64,000 bases of DNA, from the NCBI GenBank assembly GCA_019359215.1, contig JAHHHS010000039.1:1-64000 (forward strand). Reading direction: 5' to 3'. Both the position numbers and the translations under genes were made by a program. The first letter of the stretch is position 1. Each line of letters starts with the position of its first letter. Positions 34,001 through 42,410 of the stretch are shown one piece after another. The DNA comes from Nostoc indistinguendum CM1-VF10 (lineage in GTDB: Bacteria > Cyanobacteriota > Cyanobacteriia > Cyanobacteriales > Nostocaceae). The notes under the pieces are model-generated. The model did no database searches and had not been told where the DNA came from. It worked only from the letters and a program-made list of their open reading frames with translations.

Positions 34001-34034
34001 GTCATCAGTCATCGGTCATCGGTCATCGGGCTTC
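33958..34034. repeat. Degenerate 7-bp tandem array, 11 units
   Basis: Heptamers run without interruption: CGTTAAC, TGTTAAC twice, TGTTGAC, GGTTATC, AGTCATC three times, GGTCATC twice, GGGCTTC. The gradual change from one heptamer to the next resembles STRR arrays. Confidence 0.85.
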
Positions 34035-34057
34035 ATGTAAATGTTCAACTTAAATGG

Positions 34058-34096
34058 GTAACGGCATAGCAACTTTTAGAGATGCTATGCCGTTAC
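34058..34096. repeat. Perfect 14-bp inverted repeat
   Basis: GTAACGGCATAGCA (34058-34071) and TGCTATGCCGTTAC (34083-34096) enclose 11 bases. A moderately T-rich stretch (TCTTTTCTTC) follows about 7 bases later, so it could terminate transcription from the Deg protease gene, though it lies 240 bases after its stop. Confidence 0.65.
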
Positions 34097-34361
34097 ATAG
34101 CGTCTTTTCTTCTCCCAAAAGGAGACGTTAGCGCCTGCCGTAGGATGCCCAAAGGGCTATAGGGAGAAGAGAAGGCTTTACGCTGCGTAGTGGAAGCTTT
34201 AACTCTCCACTGTCTTATTAACCACCAAATTCAGATATTTTGGTGCTAGCTTGTACCTTCTTAATTACGAATTACGTAGCTTGCTTCTCGCCGGAGGCGA
34301 GTATTACAAATTAGTAATTATTTGATCAATAGTCCAAGAATCTATGACTAGTGACTATTGA

Positions 34362-34709
34362 TTATTGACCATTAGATAAATGCTCTAACTGCATTCTTTG
34401 CTCCATCTGGCGCAGAAAATACCCTGTCATCATGGCCGACGCTAGAAGCCCAGCTAAGTTCTCCCGATCTGTTGTGATTTGCACGTTGAAACTTTCAGCC
34501 GGCAGCATTCCCACAAGCCCTTGGACATTTTGCGAGATGATTTGTTTAATTTCGGGGCTGGCAGACTGAGCAATCCTCGCTAAAACATCAGGAGACTGAT
34601 GCTGTAAATATTTGAGTAACTGATTGGGGTATTGCTCAGAGTGGTCGGAAAGAAGTTGATTAGGGTGTTCCTCAGAGTTGTCATTCAAAAAGTCAGGATT
34701 AAACACCAT
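34362..34709 (-). CDS. DUF760-family protein
   Basis: The 115-residue soluble protein has NQLLKYLQHQSPDVLARIAQ (about 28-47), QNVQGLVGMLP and LAGLLASAMMTGYFLRQMEQR, the pattern of DUF760, a family shared by cyanobacteria and plant plastids. An N-terminal stretch shows two near-copies of a nine-residue unit (SEEHPNQLL and SEQYPNQLL). The molecular function is not established; plant members have been linked to chloroplast protein turnover. It is followed downstream by repeat DNA and has scpB upstream on the same strand. Confidence 0.82.
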   Translation of the reverse strand: MVFNPDFLNDNSEEHPNQLLSDHSEQYPNQLLKYLQHQSPDVLARIAQSASPEIKQIISQNVQGLVGMLPAESFNVQITTDRENLAGLLASAMMTGYFLRQMEQRMQLEHLSNGQ

Positions 34710-34876
34710 TGGCAGTTTTATTTAGCTTAATTGCTAACTCTACTCTAAACCATAGTACAAGGGTAATGCATTCACCATAGGTATAAGTCATTGGGCATTC
34801 GGTACAAGGGGCAGAGAGCAGGGAGCAGGGGGGAAAGAGTAATTTTTTTTCTCTCCCTTGCTCCGGGCTTCCTCCC

Positions 34877-35419
34877 CTAGTTCCCACTCCCCACTCCCTT
34901 TAGTTCTAGTTCTAGTTCTAGTTGTTCTTCCTTTTGGCTATTGGAAAGTATTTGCGGGAGTTGTTCAATTTGGAAATACTGATGAAATTTTGGGGTTACT
35001 TGGAGTGAATAGGAGCGAGAATCGCTGTCTCGGCGCTTTCGGATGAAACCAAGTTCGACGAGTTCCGGAACGTGTTGATATACTCCTGAACCGCGTAGAT
35101 TAATCAAGTCGCTCTGGAGTATAGGACTATTAAGGGCGATCGCGGCCAAAGTCCGCAATGCACCTACACCCAATTCTACTGGTATCATCGTTTGCACTAA
35201 GTCATGAAAATCAGACCGTAGTTGCAAACTGTAACCATCTGGGGTTTCTATTACCTCTAAGGCACTATCTCGGTGGGCATAGTTGTCCATTAGTTCAATT
35301 ATCCCTTCCTTGACAGCAGCGCGATCGCACGCGGCATACTCGGCAATTTCGCCGAGCGACAAGGGTTTACCCTTTAAATACAGAATTGCTTCTATCTTCG
35401 TCGCTGTGGCTGTAATCAT
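34877..35419 (-). CDS. scpB: Segregation and condensation protein B
   Basis: The 180-residue protein is the winged-helix kleisin-binding subunit of the SMC-ScpAB chromosome condensin. ATKIEAILYLKGKPLSLGEIAE (about 5-26) and the second winged helix with LRTLAAIALNSPILQSDLINLRGSGVYQHVPEL-type sequence are clear (SPILQSDLINLRG, GSGVYQHVPELVELGFI). The C-terminus LELELELKG is encoded by a CTAGTT hexamer run (34902-34921) and may be a repeat-derived extension. The start codon lies directly beside a heptamer array. ScpA is not in the window. Confidence 0.92.
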   Translation of the reverse strand: MITATATKIEAILYLKGKPLSLGEIAEYAACDRAAVKEGIIELMDNYAHRDSALEVIETPDGYSLQLRSDFHDLVQTMIPVELGVGALRTLAAIALNSPILQSDLINLRGSGVYQHVPELVELGFIRKRRDSDSRSYSLQVTPKFHQYFQIEQLPQILSNSQKEEQLELELELKGVGSGN

Positions 35420-35425
35420 TTAGTT

Positions 35426-35469
35426 ATTTGTCATTTGTCATTGGTCATTTGTCATTGGTCATTAGTACA
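35426..35469. repeat. Heptamer array (TTGTCAT type) at the scpB start
   Basis: Units TTGTCAT/TGGTCAT repeat about five to six times, beginning 6 bases before the scpB start codon. The same heptamer type occurs at 44198-44221, 47531-47563 and 58892-58968. Confidence 0.75.
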
Positions 35470-35600
35470 TGACAACTAACAATCAACAAGTGTGTGGCAT
35501 TATATCGTAAATTGTCAAAATATTGTTTAAAACTCTCAAATTGAGAATTGGGCGTTAGGCATTATTTATTCCACCACTGCGCCCCCTGCTCCCCACTTTC

Positions 35601-36296
35601 TCAAAAGCCTCTAGTTGTAAGAATAAATTCTGCGATCGCTAAATCTTGTGGAGTAGTCACTTTTAAATTTGTCTCTTCTCCCTCGACAATTCGCACTTCA
35701 ATACCACACCTTTCAAATAAGGCAGCGTCGTCAGTTACTTCCCAGCCTTGACGGACACCTTCAGCGTGGCACTGTTTCAACAACTTGACATCAAATCCTT
35801 GGGGAGTTTGTGCTGCCCATAATTGTCGTCTGTCGGGTGTTTTTTGAATTATGCCTTGTTCATCGACAACTTTGATGGTGTCTTTGACAGGTACACCTGC
35901 AATTAAACCAGGACAGTGGCGAATGGCCTCGGCACAAGAGTTAAATAAATCTGGTGTGACAAGGCATCTGGCCCCATCATGAATCAATACTTGTTCTGCG
36001 GTCACTGGTAGCGCCTGCAAGCCGTTGTAAACAGATTCCTGGCGGGTGGAACCACCTGTGATCAATTCCACTGGTTTAGTTAGCTTGAGATCGGCGAGAA
36101 TTGCTTTGAAGTCTGGCCAATCAGTAGGCTGAGAAATAATCCCGATCCAACTGATGGTATTCGCGGCTTCTGCGGCTAATAGAGTCCAAGCAATAATTGG
36201 TTGCGATCGCACGAGCAGCAGGAGTTTATTGCGGTTACTCCCCATTCTTTTTCCGATTCCCGCAGATGGAATTAGTAAATACACAGAATTCCTCAA
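35601..36296 (-). CDS. ispD: 2-C-methyl-D-erythritol 4-phosphate cytidylyltransferase
   Basis: The 231-residue enzyme joins CTP and MEP in the third step of the MEP isoprenoid pathway. The nucleotide-binding start LIPSAGIGKRMGSNRNK, TGGSTRQESVYNGL, LIHDGARCLV, GVPVKDTIK and AAQTPQGF are all present, and the C-terminal TDDAALFE motif is intact. It is divergent from the glycosyltransferase gene at 36354 across a 57-bp gap, so their promoters overlap. Downstream (to 35419) is repeat DNA. Confidence 0.96.
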   Translation of the reverse strand: MRNSVYLLIPSAGIGKRMGSNRNKLLLLVRSQPIIAWTLLAAEAANTISWIGIISQPTDWPDFKAILADLKLTKPVELITGGSTRQESVYNGLQALPVTAEQVLIHDGARCLVTPDLFNSCAEAIRHCPGLIAGVPVKDTIKVVDEQGIIQKTPDRRQLWAAQTPQGFDVKLLKQCHAEGVRQGWEVTDDAALFERCGIEVRIVEGEETNLKVTTPQDLAIAEFILTTRGF

Positions 36297-36353
36297 TCTT
36301 TAAGCTATATATTTTCCCCTAAAATAGGGAGCGAGTAAGCGTCAATAAATATT

Positions 36354-37313
36354 ATGCGAGTAGTAGCCCTTGTACCTGGCGGAATTGGCGACCAAATTCT
36401 CTTCTTTCCGACTCTAGATGACCTGAAGCGTAATTATCCTAACGCTCAGATAGATGTCGTTGTTGAACCCCGGTCAAAGGCTGCCTACCGAGTGAGCAAG
36501 TCAGTTCACGAGGTACTGACCTTTGATTTTCAAGACCGTAATAGTCTGGCAGATTGGGGTAACCTGGTGGGCACAATTCGCGATCGCGAATACGATATTG
36601 CCATTGCTGTTAAGCAAAATTGGTTGGTGGGTCTGATACTCTGGTTGACAGGAATCACCACACGCATTGGCTACCAAGGCAAAGGGGCGGTTTTTCTTAC
36701 CAACGCTGTCCCATTCAAACCATCCCAGTATGCGGCGGCAGTATATCACGATTTGCTGCAACCATTAAGCATAAAAACCCCTGTTCCAGAGTTAGCTGTA
36801 AATGTGCCAAAACCAGATATTGAGTGGGCACAAAATGAACAAAAACGCTTAGGGATACATGAAACAGGCTATATCTTGATTCATGGCGGTTCTGGCCAGT
36901 TATCCCAGGCTAAAGAACTGGATAAAATTTACCCTGTCGAGAAGTGGCACCAAATTATTCAAAACTTCCAAGACAAGCAGCCGGATCTGCCTGTGGTGGT
37001 GATTAAGGGAATTGACGATGAGCAGTTTGTGCGATCGCTTCTGGGGTCTTCTCCAGATATCAAGGTGACTGCCCCAGATGATATTGGCAAGGTAACTGCT
37101 ATAATTGCCGGGGCAAATCTGATGTTGGCTACTGATAGTGCGGCACTACAACTGAGTGTTGCAGTCCAAACTTATACCATTGCCCTATTTGGCCCCACCA
37201 ATCCAGCTAGGTTGTTGCCGAAAAACGATAAGTTTTTGGCTATTGAATCCCCTACGGGAAAAACGGCGGATATTTCACCAAACGCAGTTTTAGAGAAAAT
37301 CTGGGGTGGCTAA
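36354..37313 (+). CDS. Glycosyltransferase family 9 (heptosyltransferase-like)
   Basis: The 319-residue GT-B protein has the opening RVVALVPGGIGDQILFFPTL of ADP-heptose:LPS heptosyltransferases and the nucleotide-sugar region ILIHGGSGQLSQAKELDKIYP, with a final LMLATDSAALQLSVAVQT and LFGPTNPARLLP. It should act at the cytoplasmic membrane face on a lipopolysaccharide or glycolipid core. Substrate cannot be deduced, since cyanobacteria often lack heptose. Single gene, divergent from ispD. Confidence 0.88.
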   Translation: MRVVALVPGGIGDQILFFPTLDDLKRNYPNAQIDVVVEPRSKAAYRVSKSVHEVLTFDFQDRNSLADWGNLVGTIRDREYDIAIAVKQNWLVGLILWLTGITTRIGYQGKGAVFLTNAVPFKPSQYAAAVYHDLLQPLSIKTPVPELAVNVPKPDIEWAQNEQKRLGIHETGYILIHGGSGQLSQAKELDKIYPVEKWHQIIQNFQDKQPDLPVVVIKGIDDEQFVRSLLGSSPDIKVTAPDDIGKVTAIIAGANLMLATDSAALQLSVAVQTYTIALFGPTNPARLLPKNDKFLAIESPTGKTADISPNAVLEKIWGG

Positions 37314-37634
37314 ACCAGCAGTTTGTCCCAATTTCTGCAATCAGCTTATTGGATATCCAATGTAGTTATGCGTTTGTTGAATGACCGCAAAACCTGGCCG
37401 TGACAGCTAGATTTTGCGGTTATTTCAGTATTTAAAGAAGAAGCCAGAAGTTATACCAATTTGAAAAAAGAATGCGACATATGGGTAGGGGCACAACATT
37501 GTTGTGCCCTTACAAATAATTGATGTGTCGCAAACATTATTTTGAATTGGTATTACAATTCAGAGTCAATACCCTCTCTAGGAGATGCTATTCTATCCCT
37601 CGGTAGCACAGAATTCATCCTGAATTCTTTTTTG
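37314..37634. other. Intergenic region with a MITE-like element
   Basis: A 101-bp inverted-repeat element occupies 37453-37553. The rest (about 220 bases) shows no gene; a direct or inverted CAAAACC/GGTTTTGCG-like pairing near 37388-37428 may be the terminator of the glycosyltransferase gene. Confidence 0.5.
37453..37553. repeat. MITE-like inverted-repeat element
   Basis: Ends ATACCAAT and ATTGGTAT are exact complements, and the arms continue imperfectly (TTTGAAAAAAGAATGCGACA versus TGTCGCAAACATTATTTTGA). The centre is a GGGGCACAACA/TGTTGTGCCC palindrome. No transposase is inside. Similar TACCAATT-ended elements are common in cyanobacteria from recalled experience. No obvious target duplication is visible. 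Confidence 0.75.
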
Positions 37635-38222
37635 TTAAAATATCTCAAAAAAAGCATCCTCTAATTCATAACCCAGCATTTGGGCCATAGACTTCAGCCG
37701 CGAGAGACTGGGGATATCCTGCTGTTTGAGCCAATCACCTAAAATAAAGATTTTGTGCATCAAAAATATTTCTAAGGCTTCAGGATTATACTGAATGCCT
37801 TCTTTGGAACTGAACTGGTGTGGTACTAGCATGGCGGCATAACGAGCAAATTCTCCAGCTTTCCAATCTAGTAAAAATGGTAACCAAGGGTATTTGGCAT
37901 CTAGGCGCACAAACCACAGCCGCACCTCTGGAATTTCTGAGAGTTCCCGTGGATCGTCAGGTTTGAGTTCATAATTGATATCAAAGCGTAGCTGCTGTTC
38001 ATGGGATGCGACCCCATCTTGCAGCAGTTGTTCAATCACCGTAGACGCAGGCGATAGATCCAGATTGTTAATGAAGTCATTATTCAGTGCGATCGCAATT
38101 GTCTTTGATTCAGCAGCCACTTTCTTGATGCTCAACTGTAGGATCGAGAATATACAGTAGCAGCTTTCAGGGCTTGACGCTACATTGACCTTTACTAGCA
38201 CAAAGTCTTCTTCACAAAGCAA
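37635..38222 (-). CDS. crr6: CRR6-family (DUF1817) NdhI maturation factor
   Basis: The 195-residue frame ends with the conserved block of DUF1817: VRLDAKYPWLPFLLDWKAGE, LVPHQFSSKEGIQYNPEALE, IFLMHKIFILGDWLKQQ and SLSRLKSMAQMLGYELEDAF. CRR6 is required in plants and cyanobacteria to assemble the NdhI subunit of the photosynthetic NDH-1 complex. The first 35 residues do not look like the family, so the true start may be a downstream GTG or TTG, near the segment VAAESKTIAIAL. No ndh genes are adjacent. Confidence 0.78.
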   Translation of the reverse strand: MLCEEDFVLVKVNVASSPESCYCIFSILQLSIKKVAAESKTIAIALNNDFINNLDLSPASTVIEQLLQDGVASHEQQLRFDINYELKPDDPRELSEIPEVRLWFVRLDAKYPWLPFLLDWKAGEFARYAAMLVPHQFSSKEGIQYNPEALEIFLMHKIFILGDWLKQQDIPSLSRLKSMAQMLGYELEDAFFEIF

Positions 38223-38576
38223 TTAGTATTTAGTGATACCAATTCTCCCTCAACTTGTATTTAATACTTACTTTTTAGGTACTTCCAACAAATAAATTAT
38301 CTAATCTTCTGGGTGTGCGTCTCGCCTGCCCCAAAGTGGACATTTACAGCAATTTTAAGTTAAAGTTGTAATGAGTTTGTTTTAGATTAAGGTCTGACAA
38401 AGTAGCCATCAATAAGCAAAAAAATCATTATCGCAACCTGTAACTTCCGCAGCATCAAAAGCCAAAACACAAGTACAGGGAGAAAAAGCTGTGTGCAATA
38501 TCATTGCATATATTAAATAAGCAATAAACATTGAAATGGGAAAATTCCCTCACCTCAACAGTTAACAAGCTGTAAT
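38223..38576. other. Intergenic region upstream of the Fur-family gene
   Basis: The 354 bases lie between two divergent genes and must hold both promoters. No repeat or hairpin stands out and I cannot define a Fur or PerR box with confidence. Confidence 0.35.
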
Positions 38577-39023
38577 ATGCCAAAACAAACAATTTCTACA
38601 AAACCAATTCGTTCCCTAGAAGATGCGCTAGATCGCTGTCAAATCCTGGGTATGCGCGTCAGCCGCCAGCGTCGTTTTATTCTAGAATTACTTTGGCAAG
38701 CAAATGAACATCTTTCTGCTAGAGAGATTTATGATCGCTTGAATCAACAAGGTAAAGATATCGGTCATACCTCTGTTTATCAAAATTTAGAAGCATTATC
38801 CAGTCAGGGTATCATTGAGTGTATTGAACGCTGTGATGGGCGTTTGTACGGCAATATCAGTGACTCTCACAGTCATGTCAACTGTATAGATACAAATCAA
38901 ATTCTTGATGTTCATGTGGAACTTCCAGAAGATTTGATCCGCAAAATTGAAGAACAAACAGGAGTACGGATTACTGACTACAGTATTAACTTTGTTGGCT
39001 ACCGCAACCCGCAAGAAAGCTGA
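38577..39023 (+). CDS. Fur-family transcriptional repressor, probably PerR/FurC type
   Basis: The 148-residue regulator has the N-terminal winged helix (GMRVSRQRRFILELLWQANEHL, then GKDIGHTSVYQNLEALSSQGI, about 26-85) and the dimer domain with the histidine-rich metal site SDSHSHVNCIDTNQI (about 95-110). The two CxxC zinc pairs of many Fur proteins are absent; only C91-like and C104-like single Cys remain. That residue pattern fits the cyanobacterial FurC/PerR group, which senses peroxide. It is likely autoregulated. The ATG is well placed after an A+T-rich leader. Confidence 0.85.
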   Translation: MPKQTISTKPIRSLEDALDRCQILGMRVSRQRRFILELLWQANEHLSAREIYDRLNQQGKDIGHTSVYQNLEALSSQGIIECIERCDGRLYGNISDSHSHVNCIDTNQILDVHVELPEDLIRKIEEQTGVRITDYSINFVGYRNPQES

Positions 39024-39110
39024 TGGAAGTTAGGAGTCATTCAATTTTAGATTTTGGATTAAATAATAAATTTAAAATCTAAAATTGACAGCTTTCCTAG
39101 CTAATAAAAC

Positions 39111-42100
39111 CTAATAATCATTATTATCATCAATAAGGTTATTGCCAAAAACTGTCTCATCATCGACATCATCATATATATCTACTGGTGCAATTGTGCC
39201 TTCAGAGCTTTCAATTAGTCCGTTTGCGGGGAGTTTGTTCCAATTATTATCTGTGTTTGCCGTAATTTGGACGGTATTTAAGAAGGGTTGCTGCGATCGC
39301 AAATGTTTCAGTCCTTGAAACGATTCTTTAGAGAACAAGGCACCATTATCAGCAGCTAATTTTTTGTCAGCCTCAATGAGAATTGCATCCAATAAGCAGG
39401 CGTTGGTAAGATCGGCTGAATTAAGATTTGTCCCCATCAGGTTAGCTTGTTGGAGGTTTGCGCCTGTAAGGTTAGCCTGTTGGAGGTTTGCTCCTGCGAG
39501 ATTAGCTTGTTGGAGGTTTGCACCTGCGAGGTTCGCCTGTTGGAGGTTGGCTCCAGCCAAATTCGCTCCGATTAACTCCGCATTGGATAAGTTTGTCTGC
39601 TCAAGATTTACCCCAGTTAACATTACTTGCCACAAAGAGGCTCCCGATAAATTGAGTCCAGCCAGAGACTTAATTCGGGTTGTGAAGGTATTTTTATGCA
39701 AAAGGGTTGTTCTAGCAATTAGCGCATTTAAAGCCTCTGGATTGAATTCTGTTAAATTGAGTGGATTGCCACAAGGCCAAAAAGGAATTTTTGTTTCTCG
39801 GTAGCAAGCACAAAGCAATATAAATACATTCAGTCCCACCGCAGCATTCACTTGCTCAACATTCACTGGGTTTTGCAGTGCGTGAAAATGAGTCAAAGCT
39901 TGGTGAGCTATTCCTTCATCCAACCAATAGCCTTGACAGTAAGCACGCCAGAAAGACAAAAGCCGTTGAGACAAAACCTCAAAGGAAAACTTGTGCTTTT
40001 GCTCGCGGCGCAAAATTGCGATCGCCAGTTCTTCAATTTCTTGGCTAAGTATCCCATAACCCAGTAGATTGTAGAGATGCTGGGCAACGCTATTAGGAGA
40101 ATCAAGCACAAAGGTGAGTGTGCCATAAGCCTCATTTTGGTACTGAGTTAATAATTTCAACTCAGCAGTCACAGCTTTAGCACAAAGAAATTCTCCTAAC
40201 TTGACATGAGAAAACTCAATTAGACTACTTTGTGCGGCAGTCACTACAACGTGCGTTGGGCGGCTTTGCCGACTTGTACCCCTGCGGGGAAACAAGCTAC
40301 GCGCAGCGTTCTTGACAGGAGAAGCAAGTGGCGTGGGAACCTCCGCAACGCGCTGCCTTGCCTGTGCACCTCTACGTGAGCTTTCTAAATCTTGAATTTT
40401 AAAGTAAAACCCTGGCAAAGTGTTAAGTTTCTCAGCCAAATTAATTTGATGACGTTGTGAGTGTAGAATTTTTAGAGCGATCGCTTGCATCTGCTCAAGT
40501 AAATCTTGGGGACGACGATTAGCGAGTAAATTAGCAATCGCTTCTGGAGTCCGGTGGATATGAGCCGATCCTGAGCGCAGTAGCATCGTTTTGATCCCGC
40601 CAGTTAGTGGATAGCCCAACAACCATCGGCTCAGGCGATGATAAATTTCCCATAACAGAAAAGACTTTGGGGTATTAGCAGCTAATTGCAATACCTTATC
40701 ATCTAGCAGTCCGTCGCGGTGTAAAATGCCCAATAAATGCAGCATTAGGGGTTGACGGACGAGGGCAGATAATTCTGTTAACTTTGATTGACTGGTAAAT
40801 AAGCCTGCCTGTTTTAAGAATGTAAAGAAATTTTGAGCGATCGCCAACGATTGAACCTTTGCCCACTGTTGAAACCATTGTTTGAGTTCCTCGACATCCA
40901 AGGGCTGAATGATAATTCGCTTCAATGGTAAGGGTATCTCTGGGGCGATTTCCTGTAATGTTGTTGACCGGCTCGTTAACACAATTTTGTGTCTATGCTG
41001 AGACTGAAAGTTCAGTAATTGCTGAATAAAAATTGCTTTTGCCCTTATACCATGAGCAGAAGGGGGCAGTTCATCCAAACCATCGAGCAGCAACAGACAA
41101 GGGAGATTTTCTTGCTCTAACCAAGTTGAAAGATTAATAGGAAAAGCAGAATTTAGGGTTTCGATTAAAGTTTTGCTATATTTTACATCCCGTAACCTAA
41201 TTACTATAGGCATCCAAACAGGGTAAAACTCTTGTGCTATCTGTGCTGCCCAGAGTTGGCAAAAACTCGTTTTTCCATAGCCAGGTTCCGACTCAATGAC
41301 AGCAATGGTTTCTAAATCAGCTAGCTGTTGCTGCGCCCATGTTTTTAAATCAACTGGTTTAACAGTTTTTTTATCCTGCTCAGAAATACTTTCCTCTATT
41401 GGTAAGCCTTTTTGTGCAACATAGATATCCTTAAGGGAAAATGATTCTGTAAGTAAAGGCATACTCAGGTTTTTAATCAAACTTGCACGGTAGTGTTCTC
41501 GGTGCAAGTCAATTTTCTCAGCGACTGTAGAACCAACTTCTGGAGCAATCAAACTGGGAGATAACGAAATCCCCAAACGGAAAAATTTTTGTAGTTGGGC
41601 TAAAGAGGCAGCATTCTCAGTAACGACTACCAGTAAGTTACCAGGAAGTGAGTTGACCAAACGTTCTGTTAAGAGTTTAGCTTCAGGTTCCTCTGCACCG
41701 TTGGCAACTAACCAAGCTATGGCAGCATTATTTATTTGTTGCACCAGTAAAGAATCTGCAACCAGAGACAGTGCTTGCTCCGCTTGAGTGTCAGTCAATT
41801 TACCTGGGCTGAGAGTTTTTAGTAATCCTTGCAGTTGTGAGTCTTGGAGGGTAAGTTTACCCACATCCTCTTTAGGTATTTGTGCTTGGATTGGTATACT
41901 TGCCCGATCTAGCCACGGTCTTTGCAGCCTTGCTTCCTGCTCTATAATTGCTTGCAAAGCTTGCAGGTAGGCAATTTGGAACGCTAGCCATGTGCCTTCG
42001 TTACGTTTTAATGGTTTTTTTTGGCTGAGACTACGCAAGAGGTTTTCTGTCACCTGGGAAATGACACTGATTTCTTCCCAAACAATTCCTAAAGGCAGTT

Positions 42101-42266
42101 CTAAAACCTCTACCAAAGTACAGATATCAAAAGGCATGAGGCTTTTGACTTCCATATCCTGAACAATTCGGTAGGCAATACCTGCCAATTGCCCCTCCGA
42201 AAATCCTTTGATTTGATTGATTGCGAGATAGCGTTCTGCCAACCAGTGCCGAATACTCAAGTTCAT
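39111..42266 (-). CDS. NACHT-domain NTPase with pentapeptide repeats
   Basis: The 1051-residue cytoplasmic protein has an N-terminal helical region (1-300), a NACHT NTPase (about 318-620) with Walker A ESEPGYGKT (325-333), Walker B LLLLDGLDELP (391-401) and TSRST sensor (431-435), a helical linker, and pentapeptide repeats (about 900-985, units such as GANLQQANLA) before an acidic tail. NACHT-plus-sensor architecture is that of NLR-like signalling or immune ATPases; some bacterial NACHT proteins defend against phages. The effector is not recognisable. Residues 630-678 are an in-frame insertion of a dispersed repeat. The gene is divergent from the DUF3685 gene. Confidence 0.88.
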   Translation of the reverse strand: MNLSIRHWLAERYLAINQIKGFSEGQLAGIAYRIVQDMEVKSLMPFDICTLVEVLELPLGIVWEEISVISQVTENLLRSLSQKKPLKRNEGTWLAFQIAYLQALQAIIEQEARLQRPWLDRASIPIQAQIPKEDVGKLTLQDSQLQGLLKTLSPGKLTDTQAEQALSLVADSLLVQQINNAAIAWLVANGAEEPEAKLLTERLVNSLPGNLLVVVTENAASLAQLQKFFRLGISLSPSLIAPEVGSTVAEKIDLHREHYRASLIKNLSMPLLTESFSLKDIYVAQKGLPIEESISEQDKKTVKPVDLKTWAQQQLADLETIAVIESEPGYGKTSFCQLWAAQIAQEFYPVWMPIVIRLRDVKYSKTLIETLNSAFPINLSTWLEQENLPCLLLLDGLDELPPSAHGIRAKAIFIQQLLNFQSQHRHKIVLTSRSTTLQEIAPEIPLPLKRIIIQPLDVEELKQWFQQWAKVQSLAIAQNFFTFLKQAGLFTSQSKLTELSALVRQPLMLHLLGILHRDGLLDDKVLQLAANTPKSFLLWEIYHRLSRWLLGYPLTGGIKTMLLRSGSAHIHRTPEAIANLLANRRPQDLLEQMQAIALKILHSQRHQINLAEKLNTLPGFYFKIQDLESSRRGAQARQRVAEVPTPLASPVKNAARSLFPRRGTSRQSRPTHVVVTAAQSSLIEFSHVKLGEFLCAKAVTAELKLLTQYQNEAYGTLTFVLDSPNSVAQHLYNLLGYGILSQEIEELAIAILRREQKHKFSFEVLSQRLLSFWRAYCQGYWLDEGIAHQALTHFHALQNPVNVEQVNAAVGLNVFILLCACYRETKIPFWPCGNPLNLTEFNPEALNALIARTTLLHKNTFTTRIKSLAGLNLSGASLWQVMLTGVNLEQTNLSNAELIGANLAGANLQQANLAGANLQQANLAGANLQQANLTGANLQQANLMGTNLNSADLTNACLLDAILIEADKKLAADNGALFSKESFQGLKHLRSQQPFLNTVQITANTDNNWNKLPANGLIESSEGTIAPVDIYDDVDDETVFGNNLIDDNNDY
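39444..39568. repeat. 30-bp direct repeats encoding pentapeptide pairs
   Basis: Within the NACHT gene a 30-bp unit starting TTGTTGGAGGTTTGC recurs four to five times with few changes, each coding two pentapeptides of the GANLQQANLA type. The near identity points to recent unit expansion. Confidence 0.85.
40232..40381. repeat. Dispersed palindromic repeat inserted in frame in the NACHT gene
   Basis: The segment contains ACCCCTGCGGGGAAACAAGC, TACGCGCAGCGTTC and CTCCGCAACGCGCTGCC, fragments of the same type as 26660-26740 and 30285-30340. Translated on the minus strand it adds an Arg/Ser/Pro-rich stretch of about 49 residues (SRRGAQARQRVAEVPTPLAS at its start) between the otherwise continuous segments FYFKIQDLES and SSLIEFSHVKLGEFL. 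Confidence 0.75.
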
Positions 42267-42410
42267 TTAATTACACAGTGACGGCTGCATAAGGCAATTA
42301 TGATCGATTTATTCAGTTTGCCAAAACAGGTGACAATAGGGAAGACAAAGTTTTGTATCAAAGCTGTTTTCTGATTGGCAAAAAACAGTGCTTGTCTAAT
42401 CGAGTAAACT

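Larger units (their letters stand above)
33820..34361. other. Repeat-rich intergenic region after the Deg protease
   Basis: The 542 bases contain a dispersed repeat shared with 49501-49590 (33916-34000), a heptamer array (33958-34034), a perfect hairpin (34058-34096) and further palindromic repeats (34120-34195, 34270-34300). No coding region is seen. Confidence 0.7.

Noticed and set aside
33958..34034. Possible CRISPR-like array
   Set aside because: Units are seven bases with no spacers; the same pattern recurs elsewhere as STRR-type heptamers.
39364..39804. Plus-strand open frame with a Trp/Arg/Ala-rich repeat opposite the pentapeptide region
   Set aside because: It is the antisense of the 30-bp repeats in the NACHT gene, which has clear domain support on the other strand.
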